Shown one piece after another: positions 53,764 to 63,069 of a stretch of 64,000 nt of DNA. Under the pieces are notes generated by a model. It was not told where the DNA came from, made no database searches, and saw nothing but the letters and a program-made list of their open reading frames with translations. The DNA comes from Acidobacteriaceae bacterium. GTDB taxonomy: Bacteria > Acidobacteriota > Terriglobia > Terriglobales > Acidobacteriaceae. Position 1 is the first letter of the stretch. Each line of letters starts with the position of its first letter. The stretch covers positions 1 through 64,000 of the forward strand of contig CAHJWI010000015.1 of NCBI GenBank assembly GCA_903642225.1, in the 5' to 3' direction. The position numbers and the translations under genes were made by a program.

Positions 53764-54305
53764 ATGCGACTAGAACCGCTGAAACGGACGAATTGAACGA
53801 CTTCAAAAGCCGCTGGATGTGACGATCGCAAAAACGTAAAGAACACCGCGATTTGTGAGCGAGCAGGATGTGCGCTGGTCGGGCCATTCTCCCGCTGCTC
53901 CACTTCCCAGTTCGGTAAACCGACGTTGGCAGCGTTCGAAGCACTTGCAGAGGACTCCACCCTGCCAAAGGCTGCACGAGATCGCGATTTTGACGATGGG
54001 AGCGAAGCTGTACTCGCGCTACCAGTTCTACACGCACGAGAGGGTTGCGCGTGCAAGGGACTGAGCGCCGCAAAATTGCGCCTATCAGTGCGGGACAACG
54101 GCCTGCGGACCTGTCGGACGCTGAAGGTGTGGCGTACGGCGTGGCAGGCGTCCTGAGCGGCGGCGATCAGGTCGGCGATACGCTGCATGCGCACGCGACG
54201 GAAGGTTTCGGCAGGGCTGGCTTTGCGGAACTTGCATACCCGATCGGGTGCTACCAGCTGGTGAATACGCTGCTCAACGCGCATGACATGCCAGTGCCGG
54301 AGTAG
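53764..54305 (+). pseudogene. Carboxymuconolactone decarboxylase (AhpD-like) family pseudogene
   Basis: AAGGAG lies before ATG 53764, which reads MRLEPLKRT. Homology then hops between all three frames: CALVGPFSR, LLHFP, QFGKPTLAAFEALAEDSTLP, RLHEIAILTMGAKLYSRYQF with YTHERVA, KGLSAAK, and IAPISAGQRPADLSDAEGVA to the end YQLVNTLLNAHDMPVPE and stop 54303-54305. Put together these give one complete protein of the CMD family. At least six frame changes are needed. The SD and stop are intact, so the gene decayed in place. It lies between the PASTA and CDF genes and would not be found as a single open frame. Confidence 0.8.
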
Positions 54306-54317
54306 AGCCGGCGGGCG

Positions 54318-55802
54318 TCAGCGGGCGTTGTCGGTAGCGGGTTCTGGGTGGATCAGCAGCCGATCCACTTCCGGATGTTGTCGGAGAAACGCGGCTTCCA
54401 GGCCGGAGATGCTGCGGTGGACACGGTCCATGGACCAGTCGTCGGGCAGAGTGCAGTGGCAGCTCATATCGACGCGGTCCCCGTGTTGCATTGCCGTGAT
54501 GTCGTGAATGTCTTCAATTTCGGGAAAGTCTTTGACCGCGACACGGAGATCGGCGATCAGCAAGCGGTCGCGCTCCACTGGAACCGGATGCTCGATAGCG
54601 TCGACCTCGCTTTCAATGTGGGTAAGAATGCGGTGGATGTCAGGAACTTCGCGGCGCATGTCGGCCTCAATGCGGGAGACGGTTTCGTGCGCGTCGCGAA
54701 GGTGGGTAGCGGCGGGAAGCTCAAGATGCTGCTCAAGGTAGAGACCGTCTTCGAGCTGCTGAATGCTGACGTCGTGAATGGAAAGGTCAGCGCGGGAGGC
54801 TACGGCGCGCACACGATCAAAGACAGACTCGTGGACATCTGCGGTGGGCACGGTGTGAACAACGACATCAGTGCCTGGGGTGATGCTCTGAATGGCCTCG
54901 GTCACGGCAGAGACAATCTGCTCTGAACGCTGGAACGAAATAGTGCGAGCCATGCCAAGCGTGACGTCCGCAAAGTAAGCCGGACCGGCGCGACGCATGC
55001 GCAGCTGATTGACCGACACAACGCCGGGAATGCGGCGCACAGCGTCAATCATGCCGCGGCGGGTCTCTGGCGGAGTCTTGTCGAGAAGTGCATCCACCGT
55101 CTCTCGGAAGAGGCGGTAGGTGACGGTAAGGATGATGATTGAAACGATAAGGGCGGCCAGCGGGTCTGCGAGCTGGAGCTGGCGGATGCCGAAGTGCTGG
55201 CCGAGGTAGACCGCAGCGAGGCCGAGCAGAACGGCGAAGGACGACCAGATGTCGGTGCCGAAGTGGAGCGCCTCTGCCTCCAGCGCCTGGGAGTGGGCCT
55301 GCTGCGCAACGGCGGCGAGCTGGCGCGAGCGAGTGTAATCCACCGCTATGGAAAGCAGCAGGACGAGGATGGGCCACAGAGAGAACGGCAGCTGGAGCGA
55401 CTGGCCGTGACGGTAATGCTGCACACGCTTAACGGCCTCAAAGATGATCCAGCCGGACGAGGCGAGCATAAAAAGGGTCTCCGCGAAGGCGGAAAGGCTT
55501 TCCACGCGACCGTGGCCGTAGCTGTGATCTTCGTCCGGCGGCATGTCCGCGACACGCAGGCTCAGCAGAGTCATGGTACTGGCGATAAGATCGATGGCCG
55601 AGTGCGCGGCCTCAGACAACATGCCGAGCGATCCTGTGGCGATGCCGGTAATTATTTTCAGCAGAGTAATGGCGGAAGCTGCAAGGACGGAGCGCAAGGC
55701 AATTTCGCGCTTGATCTGAATGATATCGCGCGAAGGTGCAGCGGGAACGCCGGGCCGGAGCACGGGTAAGGAGGCCGGGCGAGATTGCGGAAGCTCGGGC
55801 AT
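54318..55802 (-). CDS. Cation diffusion facilitator (CDF) family metal exporter
   Basis: 494 residues, longer than the usual 300. Six membrane segments cover about residues 30-240. Metal sites are HSAID in LSEAAHSAIDLIASTM (segment 2) and HFGTD in EALHFGTDIWSSFAVLL (segment 5), the His-Asp/His-Asp type usual for zinc. The cytoplasmic part is about 260 residues and seems to hold two dimerisation-like domains (GVVSVNQLRMRRAGPAYFAD and IHDVSIQQLEDGLYLEQHLE), plus a third related segment. It exports Zn or similar ions by proton exchange. A pseudogene follows downstream. Confidence 0.92.
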   Translation of the reverse strand: MPELPQSRPASLPVLRPGVPAAPSRDIIQIKREIALRSVLAASAITLLKIITGIATGSLGMLSEAAHSAIDLIASTMTLLSLRVADMPPDEDHSYGHGRVESLSAFAETLFMLASSGWIIFEAVKRVQHYRHGQSLQLPFSLWPILVLLLSIAVDYTRSRQLAAVAQQAHSQALEAEALHFGTDIWSSFAVLLGLAAVYLGQHFGIRQLQLADPLAALIVSIIILTVTYRLFRETVDALLDKTPPETRRGMIDAVRRIPGVVSVNQLRMRRAGPAYFADVTLGMARTISFQRSEQIVSAVTEAIQSITPGTDVVVHTVPTADVHESVFDRVRAVASRADLSIHDVSIQQLEDGLYLEQHLELPAATHLRDAHETVSRIEADMRREVPDIHRILTHIESEVDAIEHPVPVERDRLLIADLRVAVKDFPEIEDIHDITAMQHGDRVDMSCHCTLPDDWSMDRVHRSISGLEAAFLRQHPEVDRLLIHPEPATDNAR

Positions 55803-55859
55803 GCAAAGTTTCAGGCTACACGCGATGGGCGTGGAGCGGAAAGGACATCTGTGCAGCCA

Positions 55860-56618
55860 TCATACGGCGGTCGCGGACCAGAGACCGGCCACTCCAAAGA
55901 GGTAAGGTTTCCAGGTTGCGTCGGTGAAGCCGGCGCGGAGCATCATCGCGCACATCTCCTGCGGCGGTGGGAAGCGTTCAACGCTGACGGGAAGGTATTT
56001 GTAGCTTTCGCCACTACCGGAAAGAAAGCCGCCTATGCGGGGGAGGACGTGGCGGAAGTAGAGGCGGTACGCCGTTCCGAGCAGGCCGGGCGGTTCGCTG
56101 AAATCGAGGATGCCGATGCGGGCGCCTGGACGGAGAACACGGCGAATCTCACGCAAGCCGGCGTTGTAGTCCGCCAGATTGCGGAAGCCGAAGGCGGAGG
56201 TAACCAGGTCCTGCGACGCGTCGGCAAAGGGCAGGGCGAGGGCGTCGGCTTCGATGAAGGTAACGGGTTTCCCCGCCAGCTTGGTGCGTCCGCGTTCGAT
56301 CATCTCGTGGGAAAAGTCGATTGCGATGATGGATGCGCTTCCCTGCCCTTGCGGCCGGCGGGCGAGCAGGGCGGCGGTCATATCGGCGGTGCCGCAGCAG
56401 AGGTCGAGCACGTTGGCTTCGGGACGGCGCAGGATGGTGTCAAAATGCTTTGCAGCGCGGTGCCACCAGACGCGGTCCATGCCGAAGCTGAGCACGTGAT
56501 TGAGGCGGTCGTAACGGGGGGCAATAGTGTTAAACATCGCCTGGACTGCCCTGCCCGCGCTGGCGGGGGCAGACGTGCCATGCGGGCGCGCGCCAACAGG
56601 CTGTTCAGGAAAAGTCAT
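55860..56618 (-). CDS. menG: Demethylmenaquinone methyltransferase (UbiE/MenG)
   Basis: 252 residues. Motifs are VQAMFNTIAPRYDRLNHVLS, VLDLCCGTADMTAALLA for SAM binding and the C-terminal-half signature ASQDLVTSAFGFRNLADYNA and LRPGARIGILDFSEP. It methylates demethylmenaquinone in quinone synthesis. Its start overlaps the aroB stop by 4 bases, so the chorismate-pathway and menaquinone genes are coupled. Confidence 0.92.
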   Translation of the reverse strand: MTFPEQPVGARPHGTSAPASAGRAVQAMFNTIAPRYDRLNHVLSFGMDRVWWHRAAKHFDTILRRPEANVLDLCCGTADMTAALLARRPQGQGSASIIAIDFSHEMIERGRTKLAGKPVTFIEADALALPFADASQDLVTSAFGFRNLADYNAGLREIRRVLRPGARIGILDFSEPPGLLGTAYRLYFRHVLPRIGGFLSGSGESYKYLPVSVERFPPPQEMCAMMLRAGFTDATWKPYLFGVAGLWSATAV

Positions 56619-57733
56619 GCCGGCACCGCCGTCGCATGCGGCAGGGTTTGGAGCATTGCCGCGAGCATAAATGCCGCGGCGGCGTGAAGCTCGCCTTCGG
56701 TCACGTCGCGGACGATCTCCGTAGAGCCGATGCCGGTGGGCAGAATGAACTTGAGTACCCCGCTACGCTTTTTCTTGTCGCGTGCGGTAAGGGCTACAAG
56801 TTGGTCCGCCGTTGCGTTAAAAGGCGGCAGGCTGGTGGTGCGCTGAATGAGTTGCGCAATGCGCACTGCATCTTCTGTGGGAATTGCACTGCGGGTCTGC
56901 GCCAGATGCAGAGCGGCGATCATACCCCAGCCGATAGCTTCGCCGTGGAGAAGTGTTGTGTAGCCGGTCGCGGCTTCAACGGCATGGCCCAGAGTGTGAC
57001 CAAGATTGAGGGTGGCGCGGACGCCGGTTTCGAACTCGTCCTCTGCAACGATCGCGGCCTTGACGCGGATACTTGCCTCAACAACATGGGCCAGTGCCAC
57101 GGGGTCGCCAGCAAGGATGACATCAATGTTGCCTTCCATGTACTTGAAGAGATCTGCATCGCCGAGGATGGCTGATTTGACGCTCTCCTGCAGGCCGGCG
57201 CGGAGCTCTCTCCGTGGCAGGGTGCTGAGGGTGTTAGTGTCGGCAAGAACGGCAACCGGCTGATGGAAGCTGCCGACAAGGTTCTTGCCTGCCCCCAGGT
57301 TCACGCCAGTCTTGCCGCCAACCGACGAGTCCACCTGGGCGAGCAGCGTGGTGGGAATCTGCAGGAAGCGAAGGCCACGCATATAGATTGCGGCAAGAAA
57401 GCCGGTGATGTCGCCAACCACGCCGCCGCCCAGAGCGATCAGGAGGGCGTCGCGGTCCGCGCCAAGGGTGGCAAGCTGCTCGCAGAGTGTTTCAAGGGTG
57501 GCGAGCCGCTTGTGCTGCTCGCCGGCAGGGATCAGAAGGGTATGCGTCGGATGCGGAAGCATGTCGCGAACAGCGCTTCCCCACAGGCGATCGATCTCAG
57601 GCGAAGTCACGATAACCGCCATGGAGTTTGGGCCGGAGAGCGTGTTGAGTACTGGAAGAAGATGTGCAAGCGCACCCGGACCGATGTGAACGGGGTAGGT
57701 AGCAGTCGCCGTTTGAATGTCGAGGACAGGCAC
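56615..57733 (-). CDS. aroB: 3-dehydroquinate synthase
   Basis: 372 residues from GTG 57733. The frame is open back to 58402 but that part runs through bcp on the other strand and is not coding. NAD-binding GGGVVGDITGFLAAIYMRGL, PTTLLAQVDSSVGGKTGVN, and the zinc-site parts LNLGHTLGHAVE and LHGEAIGWGM are standard. It makes 3-dehydroquinate in the shikimate pathway. It lies 42 bases from the divergent bcp and is coupled to menG. Confidence 0.93.
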   Translation of the reverse strand: MPVLDIQTATATYPVHIGPGALAHLLPVLNTLSGPNSMAVIVTSPEIDRLWGSAVRDMLPHPTHTLLIPAGEQHKRLATLETLCEQLATLGADRDALLIALGGGVVGDITGFLAAIYMRGLRFLQIPTTLLAQVDSSVGGKTGVNLGAGKNLVGSFHQPVAVLADTNTLSTLPRRELRAGLQESVKSAILGDADLFKYMEGNIDVILAGDPVALAHVVEASIRVKAAIVAEDEFETGVRATLNLGHTLGHAVEAATGYTTLLHGEAIGWGMIAALHLAQTRSAIPTEDAVRIAQLIQRTTSLPPFNATADQLVALTARDKKKRSGVLKFILPTGIGSTEIVRDVTEGELHAAAAFMLAAMLQTLPHATAVPA

Positions 57734-57775
57734 AGCTTGATTATCGCAGTGGAGCTGTGGGGTTACTCTGTTGGC

Positions 57776-58234
57776 ATGAAGATTGGGGATGTAATTGAGT
57801 TTTCGTTGCCGGACCAAAGTGGCAAGGCGATCTCGTTGAAGCAGTACCGGGGCAAGCCGGTGGTGCTGTTCTTTTATCCGCGCGCAGATACGCCGGGATG
57901 CACCGTCGAAGCCTGCGAGTTTCAGTCGCTCTATGGGCAGTTGGAAGCAGCCGGTGCGGTGCTGCTGGGCATCAGCCGCGACACACCCGGCAAGCAGAAG
58001 AAGTTCGCGGACAAGTTCGGTTTGACGTACCCACTGCTGGCCGACTCTGATTTGGTGGTGGCCAAACAGTTCGACGTGGTGAAGGAAGCCAGCATGTACG
58101 GCAAGCCCGTCACCAAGGTCGAGCGATCGACATTTGTTTTCGACAAGGACGGCAAACTGGAGGCAGAGTTCCGCGGTGTCAAGCCGGAGGGACATGCGGC
58201 AGAGATGCTCGCTTTGGTGAAGGGTGTGGCGTAA
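57776..58234 (+). CDS. bcp: Thioredoxin-dependent peroxiredoxin (Bcp/PrxQ)
   Basis: 152 residues from ATG 57776. The peroxidatic Cys is in ADTPGCTVEACEFQ, with a resolving Cys five residues later, typical of the PrxQ/BCP type. VLFFYPRADTPG and RSTFVFDKDGKL support it. It reduces peroxides in the cytoplasm using thioredoxin. A decayed GNAT gene follows immediately. Confidence 0.93.
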   Translation: MKIGDVIEFSLPDQSGKAISLKQYRGKPVVLFFYPRADTPGCTVEACEFQSLYGQLEAAGAVLLGISRDTPGKQKKFADKFGLTYPLLADSDLVVAKQFDVVKEASMYGKPVTKVERSTFVFDKDGKLEAEFRGVKPEGHAAEMLALVKGVA

Positions 58235-58235
58235 G

Positions 58236-58779
58236 CCGACGGAGTTGTCTGCGCACGCGGTCTGGGTGGATGTGCCCGTCCCCGGATGTCTAGACCGCTG
58301 CGTCGTGCTGAGCCTGCAAACTAGGCAGTACACAGAGGCGCAGCGCGAAGGTGCTCTGGGGCACGCCCTGGGCCTGGACACGCAGCTTGTAAATGACGGC
58401 ACATACCTTCTTGCGACGGCGGCAGGCGACCCCGACGCGGTTGTGGCCAGCGGTGGTTGGAGTTACCGCGCAACGCTCTTCGGCAGTGATGCCGGTCCGG
58501 GCCGAGAACCAGCGCTGCTGGCCCCACAAACGACGCTGCAAAATTCGAGCGATCTTTGTGCGTCCTGCGGGCGCGGCAGGATTGGGAACAGCAATGCTGC
58601 GGTACTGCGAAGCCAGAGCAGACAGGCAGGATTTTGCGCGCGGAGATGTGATTGACACTTACCGGCGTTCCCCTGTACCTGCGGGAATGGTACGTCGCAA
58701 ATGAACCCGTGGCAGTGCCGCAGCCTAACGGCGAGATGCTACCCCTCGTGACCATGCATAGGGAGTTGCGCGGGCTAAG
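58236..58779 (+). pseudogene. GNAT-family acetyltransferase pseudogene
   Basis: Fragments of one GNAT protein lie in successive frames. The first is RQYTEAQREGALGHALGLD with GTYLLATAAGDPDAVVASGG and WSYRATLFGSDA. The second is KIRAIFVRPAGAAGLGTAML with RYCEAR. The third is LTGVPLYLREWYVANEPVAV with PQPNGEMLPLVTMHREL. At least three frame changes and one in-frame TGA (near 58651) interrupt it. The order and spacing match an intact acetyltransferase of the type with GGWSxRxTLFGxD. It is just downstream of bcp; the convergent secreted-protein gene begins at 58775. Confidence 0.78.
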
Positions 58780-59443
58780 CAGTTGGAAAGGTGAAATCCT
58801 GGCCGGCAGAAAATACAGCCTCTGTGCCGGTGGCAGGAGCAGAGTCGGCAATGTCCTTCTTGCCTTCTTTACCGAGCGCGGTCACGATGTCGGACAGAAC
58901 AGCGTAGTTGCCGATGCGCGTGACCTGAAGCGAGAGTTCTCCATAGCTGACCAGGATGCCGGCGCGGGCGGACTGCACCACCGTCAGCTTTACCGGCGTG
59001 CCTTTCGGCAGTCCCCCGAGCGGCCCGGAAAGGACTGCGTCGACCATGTCCCCATTGCGAAGGTGACCGCTGTCTGCGGTGGCCTTTAGCTGAACGCAGA
59101 TGGGTGTACCGGAGCGCAGACCAAGCGGATTCGGAACAGTAGCGATGGGCAACATTGGTTTGTCGTCCGATGGCTGGCCGGGATGCTGCGGATTACCGGT
59201 GACCTCGATCTTGCTGTTCGCGAGAGGTGCGGTGGAAGCGGGCGCAGCCGTCACACGTTGGCGCGAGCCTGCGGGCGTTGAGGATCTTCGGGTACGCGCA
59301 CCTGGCGCGCTGGCTGGCACGGCAACCGCGGGTGTGGCGCTCGTCTTTCCTGCGGGTGTGGGTGAAGGCGCAACCGACGTCTGCTGCGCCGAAACGCCAT
59401 GCGCGAAGCAGAGAACGGCAGCAACTGCCAGGACGTGACTCAT
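58775..59443 (-). CDS. Secreted protein of unknown function
   Basis: 222 residues from ATG 59443, giving a signal peptide (SHVLAVAAVLCFAHGVSAQ). A Pro/Ala/Ser/Thr-rich linker of about 70 residues is followed by a beta-rich C-terminal domain (GTPICVQLKATADSGHLRNG, VDAVLSGPLGGLPKGTPVKL, GELSLQVTRIGNYAV). The domain resembles SAF- or VirB10-like exported beta-domains common in acidobacteria, but I do not recognise a named family. It is encoded 96 bases downstream of the RND permease gene on the same strand and may belong to that operon. Confidence 0.6.
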   Translation of the reverse strand: MSHVLAVAAVLCFAHGVSAQQTSVAPSPTPAGKTSATPAVAVPASAPGARTRRSSTPAGSRQRVTAAPASTAPLANSKIEVTGNPQHPGQPSDDKPMLPIATVPNPLGLRSGTPICVQLKATADSGHLRNGDMVDAVLSGPLGGLPKGTPVKLTVVQSARAGILVSYGELSLQVTRIGNYAVLSDIVTALGKEGKKDIADSAPATGTEAVFSAGQDFTFPTA

Positions 59444-59539
59444 GAAAGATGGGATGAGACCCACGCAGGCAGAGTTGCAGAATGTGGTTGGCTGGCACGT
59501 GGGCCGGAGTACCACTTTGGATCCAGGCATGTACTGCCG

Positions 59540-62500
59540 TCAGTCCCCCGGCGCCGGCGCTGGAGCAAAGCGGGAACGGGTCGGCGCGCTACGGCGTCCG
59601 CGACGCTCAATGAAAGCGCGGATGCGGTCGAAGGTAAGATAAACGACCGGTGTGGTGAAGAGAGTAAGTGCTTGCGAGACGAGCAGGCCGCCGACGATCG
59701 TGATACCGAGAGGTTTGCGGAGCTCCGATCCAGTGCCGGTGCCAAAGGCGAGGGGAACGGCACCAAGCAGTGCAGCCATCGTGGTCATGGTGATGGGACG
59801 GAAGCGGAGAACGCACGCCTCATAGATGGCGTCGACAGGAGCCTTACCGTGTTCGCGTTCGGCGACAAGGGCAAAGTCGATCATCATGATGGCGTTCTTC
59901 TTCACAATACCGATCAGCAGCAGAATGCCGATCATCGCGATGACCGAAAGATCAGTCTGTGTGACGAGCAAAGCGAGAATAGCACCCACTCCCGCGGACG
60001 GCAGCGTGCTTAGGATGGTGAGTGGATGGATGAAACTCTCGTACAGGATGCCGAGAACGATGTAAACGGCAGTAAGGGCGAGGACGATGAGGATGGGCTC
60101 GCTTGAAAGCGAATCTTTGAAGGCAGCCGCGGTTCCCTGAAAGCCGCCGGCGATGGAAGCGGGCAGGCCAACCTGGTTGCGGGCGCGGTCGATAGCAGCG
60201 GTGGCCTCCGAAAGCGAGATTGCGGGTGCCAGATTAAACGAAAGCGTGGCCGCGGGCGACAGGCCCTGGTGGTTGACCTGCAGCGGTATGCGCTGGAGCT
60301 CAAAGTGACTGATAGCGGAGAGCGGAATCTGCGCGCCGGTGCTGGCTTTTACATAAACAGTTTTCAGCGCATCGGGCGACTGCTGGAACTGCGGCGCGAC
60401 CTCAAGCACAACGTGGTATTGGTTCAGCGTGGTGTAGGTGGTGGATACCTGTCGCTGGCCGAAAGCAGTAGAGAGTGTGTTGTCGATAGCGAGCGACGTG
60501 ACACCGAGGCGTGAGGCGGTATCGCGGTCGATCACAAGTTGAGTGCGCAGACCCTGATCCTGCTGATCGGTGGCAACGTCGCGCAACTCTGGTTGCTGTT
60601 GCATGGCGGCAAGCATCAGCGGGGCGTAGTGGTTCAAGTCCGTGATCGAGTCGCTGGTCAGGGTGTATTGATATTGCGTGGCCGTGCCACGACCGCCGAT
60701 GTTGAGCTCCTGCGAGGACTGCAGGTAAGTAATGACGCCGGGGATGGAACTCAGTTTTGGGCGCAACCGTGCAATGACCTGGTCGGCGGTTTCACCGTGG
60801 CGCTGCTCTAACGATTTGAGAAAGATAAACATGTTGCCGGAGTTGCTGGCGCCGCCGCCCGGACCGCCACCGCCAACAGAGCTTAGAGCGTTGAGCACGC
60901 CGGGATCGGACTTGACGATCTCCGTCATCTGCTGAACCTTCAGCTTCATAGCGTCAAAGCTCACATCCTGCTGCCCCTGAATGCGACCGCCCAAACGGCC
61001 CGTGTCCTGCTGCGGAAAGAAGCCCTTCGGCACAAGAATAAACAGATAGATGTTGAGGATAAAAGTTGCGATGGTAAGCAGCAGGACCGCTGTCTGGTGG
61101 CGCAGCACCCAGCGCAGGCCGCGCTCATATTCCCCGAGGATAAAGTCGAACATGCGTTCGGTGGCGCGGTATACGCGACCATGCTTCCGGGCTGAGTGCG
61201 GTTCAAGGAAGCGCGCTGAAAGCATGGGCGTGGTGGTCAGTGAAACGACCAGCGAAACGAGGATGGCGACAGAAAGTGTGATGGCAAACTCGCGGAACAG
61301 GCGGCCCACAATACCACCCATGAGCAGGATGGGGATGAAAACCGCGATGAGCGAGATGGACATCGACAGCACCGTGAAACCAATCTCGCGGGAACCGACC
61401 ATGGCCGCTTCGTAGGGGGTCAGGCCGTCTTCCAGATGACGAGAGATGTTCTCGATCACGACGATGGCGTCGTCAACCACGAAACCCGTGCTGATGGTCA
61501 GCGCCATCAGCGAAAGGTTGTCGAGCGTATAGCCGAGCAGGTACATGACACCGAAGGTGCCAAGCAAGGAAAGCGGAACCGAGACGGAGGGGATCAACGT
61601 CGAGCGCACTTCGCGCAGGAAGAAGAAGACAACCAGGATGACAAGGCCGACAGTAATCAGCAGGGTACGCGTGATGTCTTTGACAGAGGCGCGGATGGTG
61701 GCCGTGCGGTCAAGCGCGACCTGCAGCTTGATGCTGGGTGGGATGCTGGCCTGCAGCGTTGGAAGCTGCTTGAGCACGTTGTCGACTGTCGCGATAATGT
61801 TGGAGCCAGGCGACTTGAAGACAATGATCAGGATGGATGGCTTGCCGTTGAACATGCCGAAAGTGTGAATGTCTTCGACCGAGTCGATGACCGACGCAAC
61901 ATCACCCAGGCGAACGATACCTGCGGCGTTTGTGCTGGTGGTAGCTACGTTGGAGACGTTTGGGTTAAGCGCGGCAGACTGATAGCCGGTGCCGCTGTTC
62001 TGGTTGGCGGTACTAAGAGCCGTTGACGTCGAGGTTGTCGCCGTAGATGTGCCCGTGGTGGCGCTTGAAACGTTTGATTGCAGGCCATTGGCAGCCTGGG
62101 CATTCGACACAGGACCCCGGCTGGTAGCAATGACAAGGGGCCGGTAGGCGTCTGCGCCAAAAAGCTGGTCGGAGGTATCGATCGCCCAACGGCGCTTTTC
62201 GCCGTTCAGGTAGCCTGTCGGCGAAAGAACGTTGAAGGTCTGAGCGGCGGCCTGGACGGCGTTGAGTGAAAGGTTGTAGCTGGTGAGCTGGTTGGGATTG
62301 GCCTCGATGCGGACGCCAGGCTTGCTGCTGCCGCCGACAAAGGTCTGCCCAACGCCGGCGACAGAGGCGAGCTTCTGGGCCAGAATACTGTCCGCGGCGT
62401 CGTAAATCTGGGGAACCGTGAGGGAGTCTGAGGTGAGCGCAAAAATCAGAATGGGCGCGTCTGCCGGATTGATTTTGCGGTAGGTGGGGTTGCTTGGCAG

Positions 62501-63064
62501 ATTCGCGGGAAGCTGTGCGCGGGCAGCGGAGATGGCAGCCTGCACATCGCGGGCAGCACCGTTGATGTCACGCGTGAGGTCGAACTGCATGGTGATGGAG
62601 ACTGACCCCTGCTGGGAGCTGGAGGTCATCTGGTTGATGCCGGCAATGCGGCTGAACTGGCGCTCCAGCGGTGTGGCAACGGAACTCGCCATGGTCTCTG
62701 GATCTGCGCCCGGCAACGAGGCACCGACTGAAATGACAGGAAACTCAACCTCTGGAAGGGAGGCGACGGGAAGTAATTTGTAAGCGACTGCACCGGCAAG
62801 AAGAATGGCAATGGAGAGCAGGAACGTGGCGACAGGACGGCGGATGAACGGTGCGGAGAAGTGGATGTTGCCGATCGGCTCGGACGCTTCCTCCAACTCC
62901 TGGTTGCGGCTCTCGTCAGACGCGGAGGCGCGATCGCGTGGTGCGGAGTCGCCGGCGCGGGTGTCAGGACCGCTGTCGTGCGCGAGCGCGTTCAGCTTCG
63001 TGGCGTCACCGGGTCTTGCGTGATCGCTGGGAGAACGGTCGCCGGGTTGGAATTCGTGGTCCAT
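59540..63064 (-). CDS. RND-family efflux permease (AcrB/MdtC-type)
   Basis: 1174 residues, versus 1020-1050 for AcrB/MdtC. Family motifs are FIRRPVATFLLSIAILLAG, GADPETMASSVATPLERQFS, GFVVDDAIVVIENISRHLE and [18 protein letters not shown]. The order fits 12 membrane segments and two large periplasmic loops. Two features are unusual. A hydrophilic N-terminal extension of about 65 residues precedes the first membrane segment. A Ser/Thr/Asn-rich insert of about 67 residues (315-381) sits in the first periplasmic loop, right before VRLGDVASV. It lies 5 bases after the second permease gene, so it is a heteromeric MdtBC-like pair. Substrate unknown. Confidence 0.92.
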   Translation of the reverse strand: MDHEFQPGDRSPSDHARPGDATKLNALAHDSGPDTRAGDSAPRDRASASDESRNQELEEASEPIGNIHFSAPFIRRPVATFLLSIAILLAGAVAYKLLPVASLPEVEFPVISVGASLPGADPETMASSVATPLERQFSRIAGINQMTSSSQQGSVSITMQFDLTRDINGAARDVQAAISAARAQLPANLPSNPTYRKINPADAPILIFALTSDSLTVPQIYDAADSILAQKLASVAGVGQTFVGGSSKPGVRIEANPNQLTSYNLSLNAVQAAAQTFNVLSPTGYLNGEKRRWAIDTSDQLFGADAYRPLVIATSRGPVSNAQAANGLQSNVSSATTGTSTATTSTSTALSTANQNSGTGYQSAALNPNVSNVATTSTNAAGIVRLGDVASVIDSVEDIHTFGMFNGKPSILIIVFKSPGSNIIATVDNVLKQLPTLQASIPPSIKLQVALDRTATIRASVKDITRTLLITVGLVILVVFFFLREVRSTLIPSVSVPLSLLGTFGVMYLLGYTLDNLSLMALTISTGFVVDDAIVVIENISRHLEDGLTPYEAAMVGSREIGFTVLSMSISLIAVFIPILLMGGIVGRLFREFAITLSVAILVSLVVSLTTTPMLSARFLEPHSARKHGRVYRATERMFDFILGEYERGLRWVLRHQTAVLLLTIATFILNIYLFILVPKGFFPQQDTGRLGGRIQGQQDVSFDAMKLKVQQMTEIVKSDPGVLNALSSVGGGGPGGGASNSGNMFIFLKSLEQRHGETADQVIARLRPKLSSIPGVITYLQSSQELNIGGRGTATQYQYTLTSDSITDLNHYAPLMLAAMQQQPELRDVATDQQDQGLRTQLVIDRDTASRLGVTSLAIDNTLSTAFGQRQVSTTYTTLNQYHVVLEVAPQFQQSPDALKTVYVKASTGAQIPLSAISHFELQRIPLQVNHQGLSPAATLSFNLAPAISLSEATAAIDRARNQVGLPASIAGGFQGTAAAFKDSLSSEPILIVLALTAVYIVLGILYESFIHPLTILSTLPSAGVGAILALLVTQTDLSVIAMIGILLLIGIVKKNAIMMIDFALVAEREHGKAPVDAIYEACVLRFRPITMTTMAALLGAVPLAFGTGTGSELRKPLGITIVGGLLVSQALTLFTTPVVYLTFDRIRAFIERRGRRSAPTRSRFAPAPAPGD

Positions 63065-63069
63065 GCTCT

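Noticed and set aside
53652-54284. 210-codon minus frame with an apparently protein-like N-terminus
   Set aside because: The plus strand explains the same bases as the CMD remnant with specific motifs in order, while the minus frame matches nothing.
57734-58402. Long 5' extension of aroB
   Set aside because: It runs through bcp on the opposite strand, and homology starts at GTG 57733.
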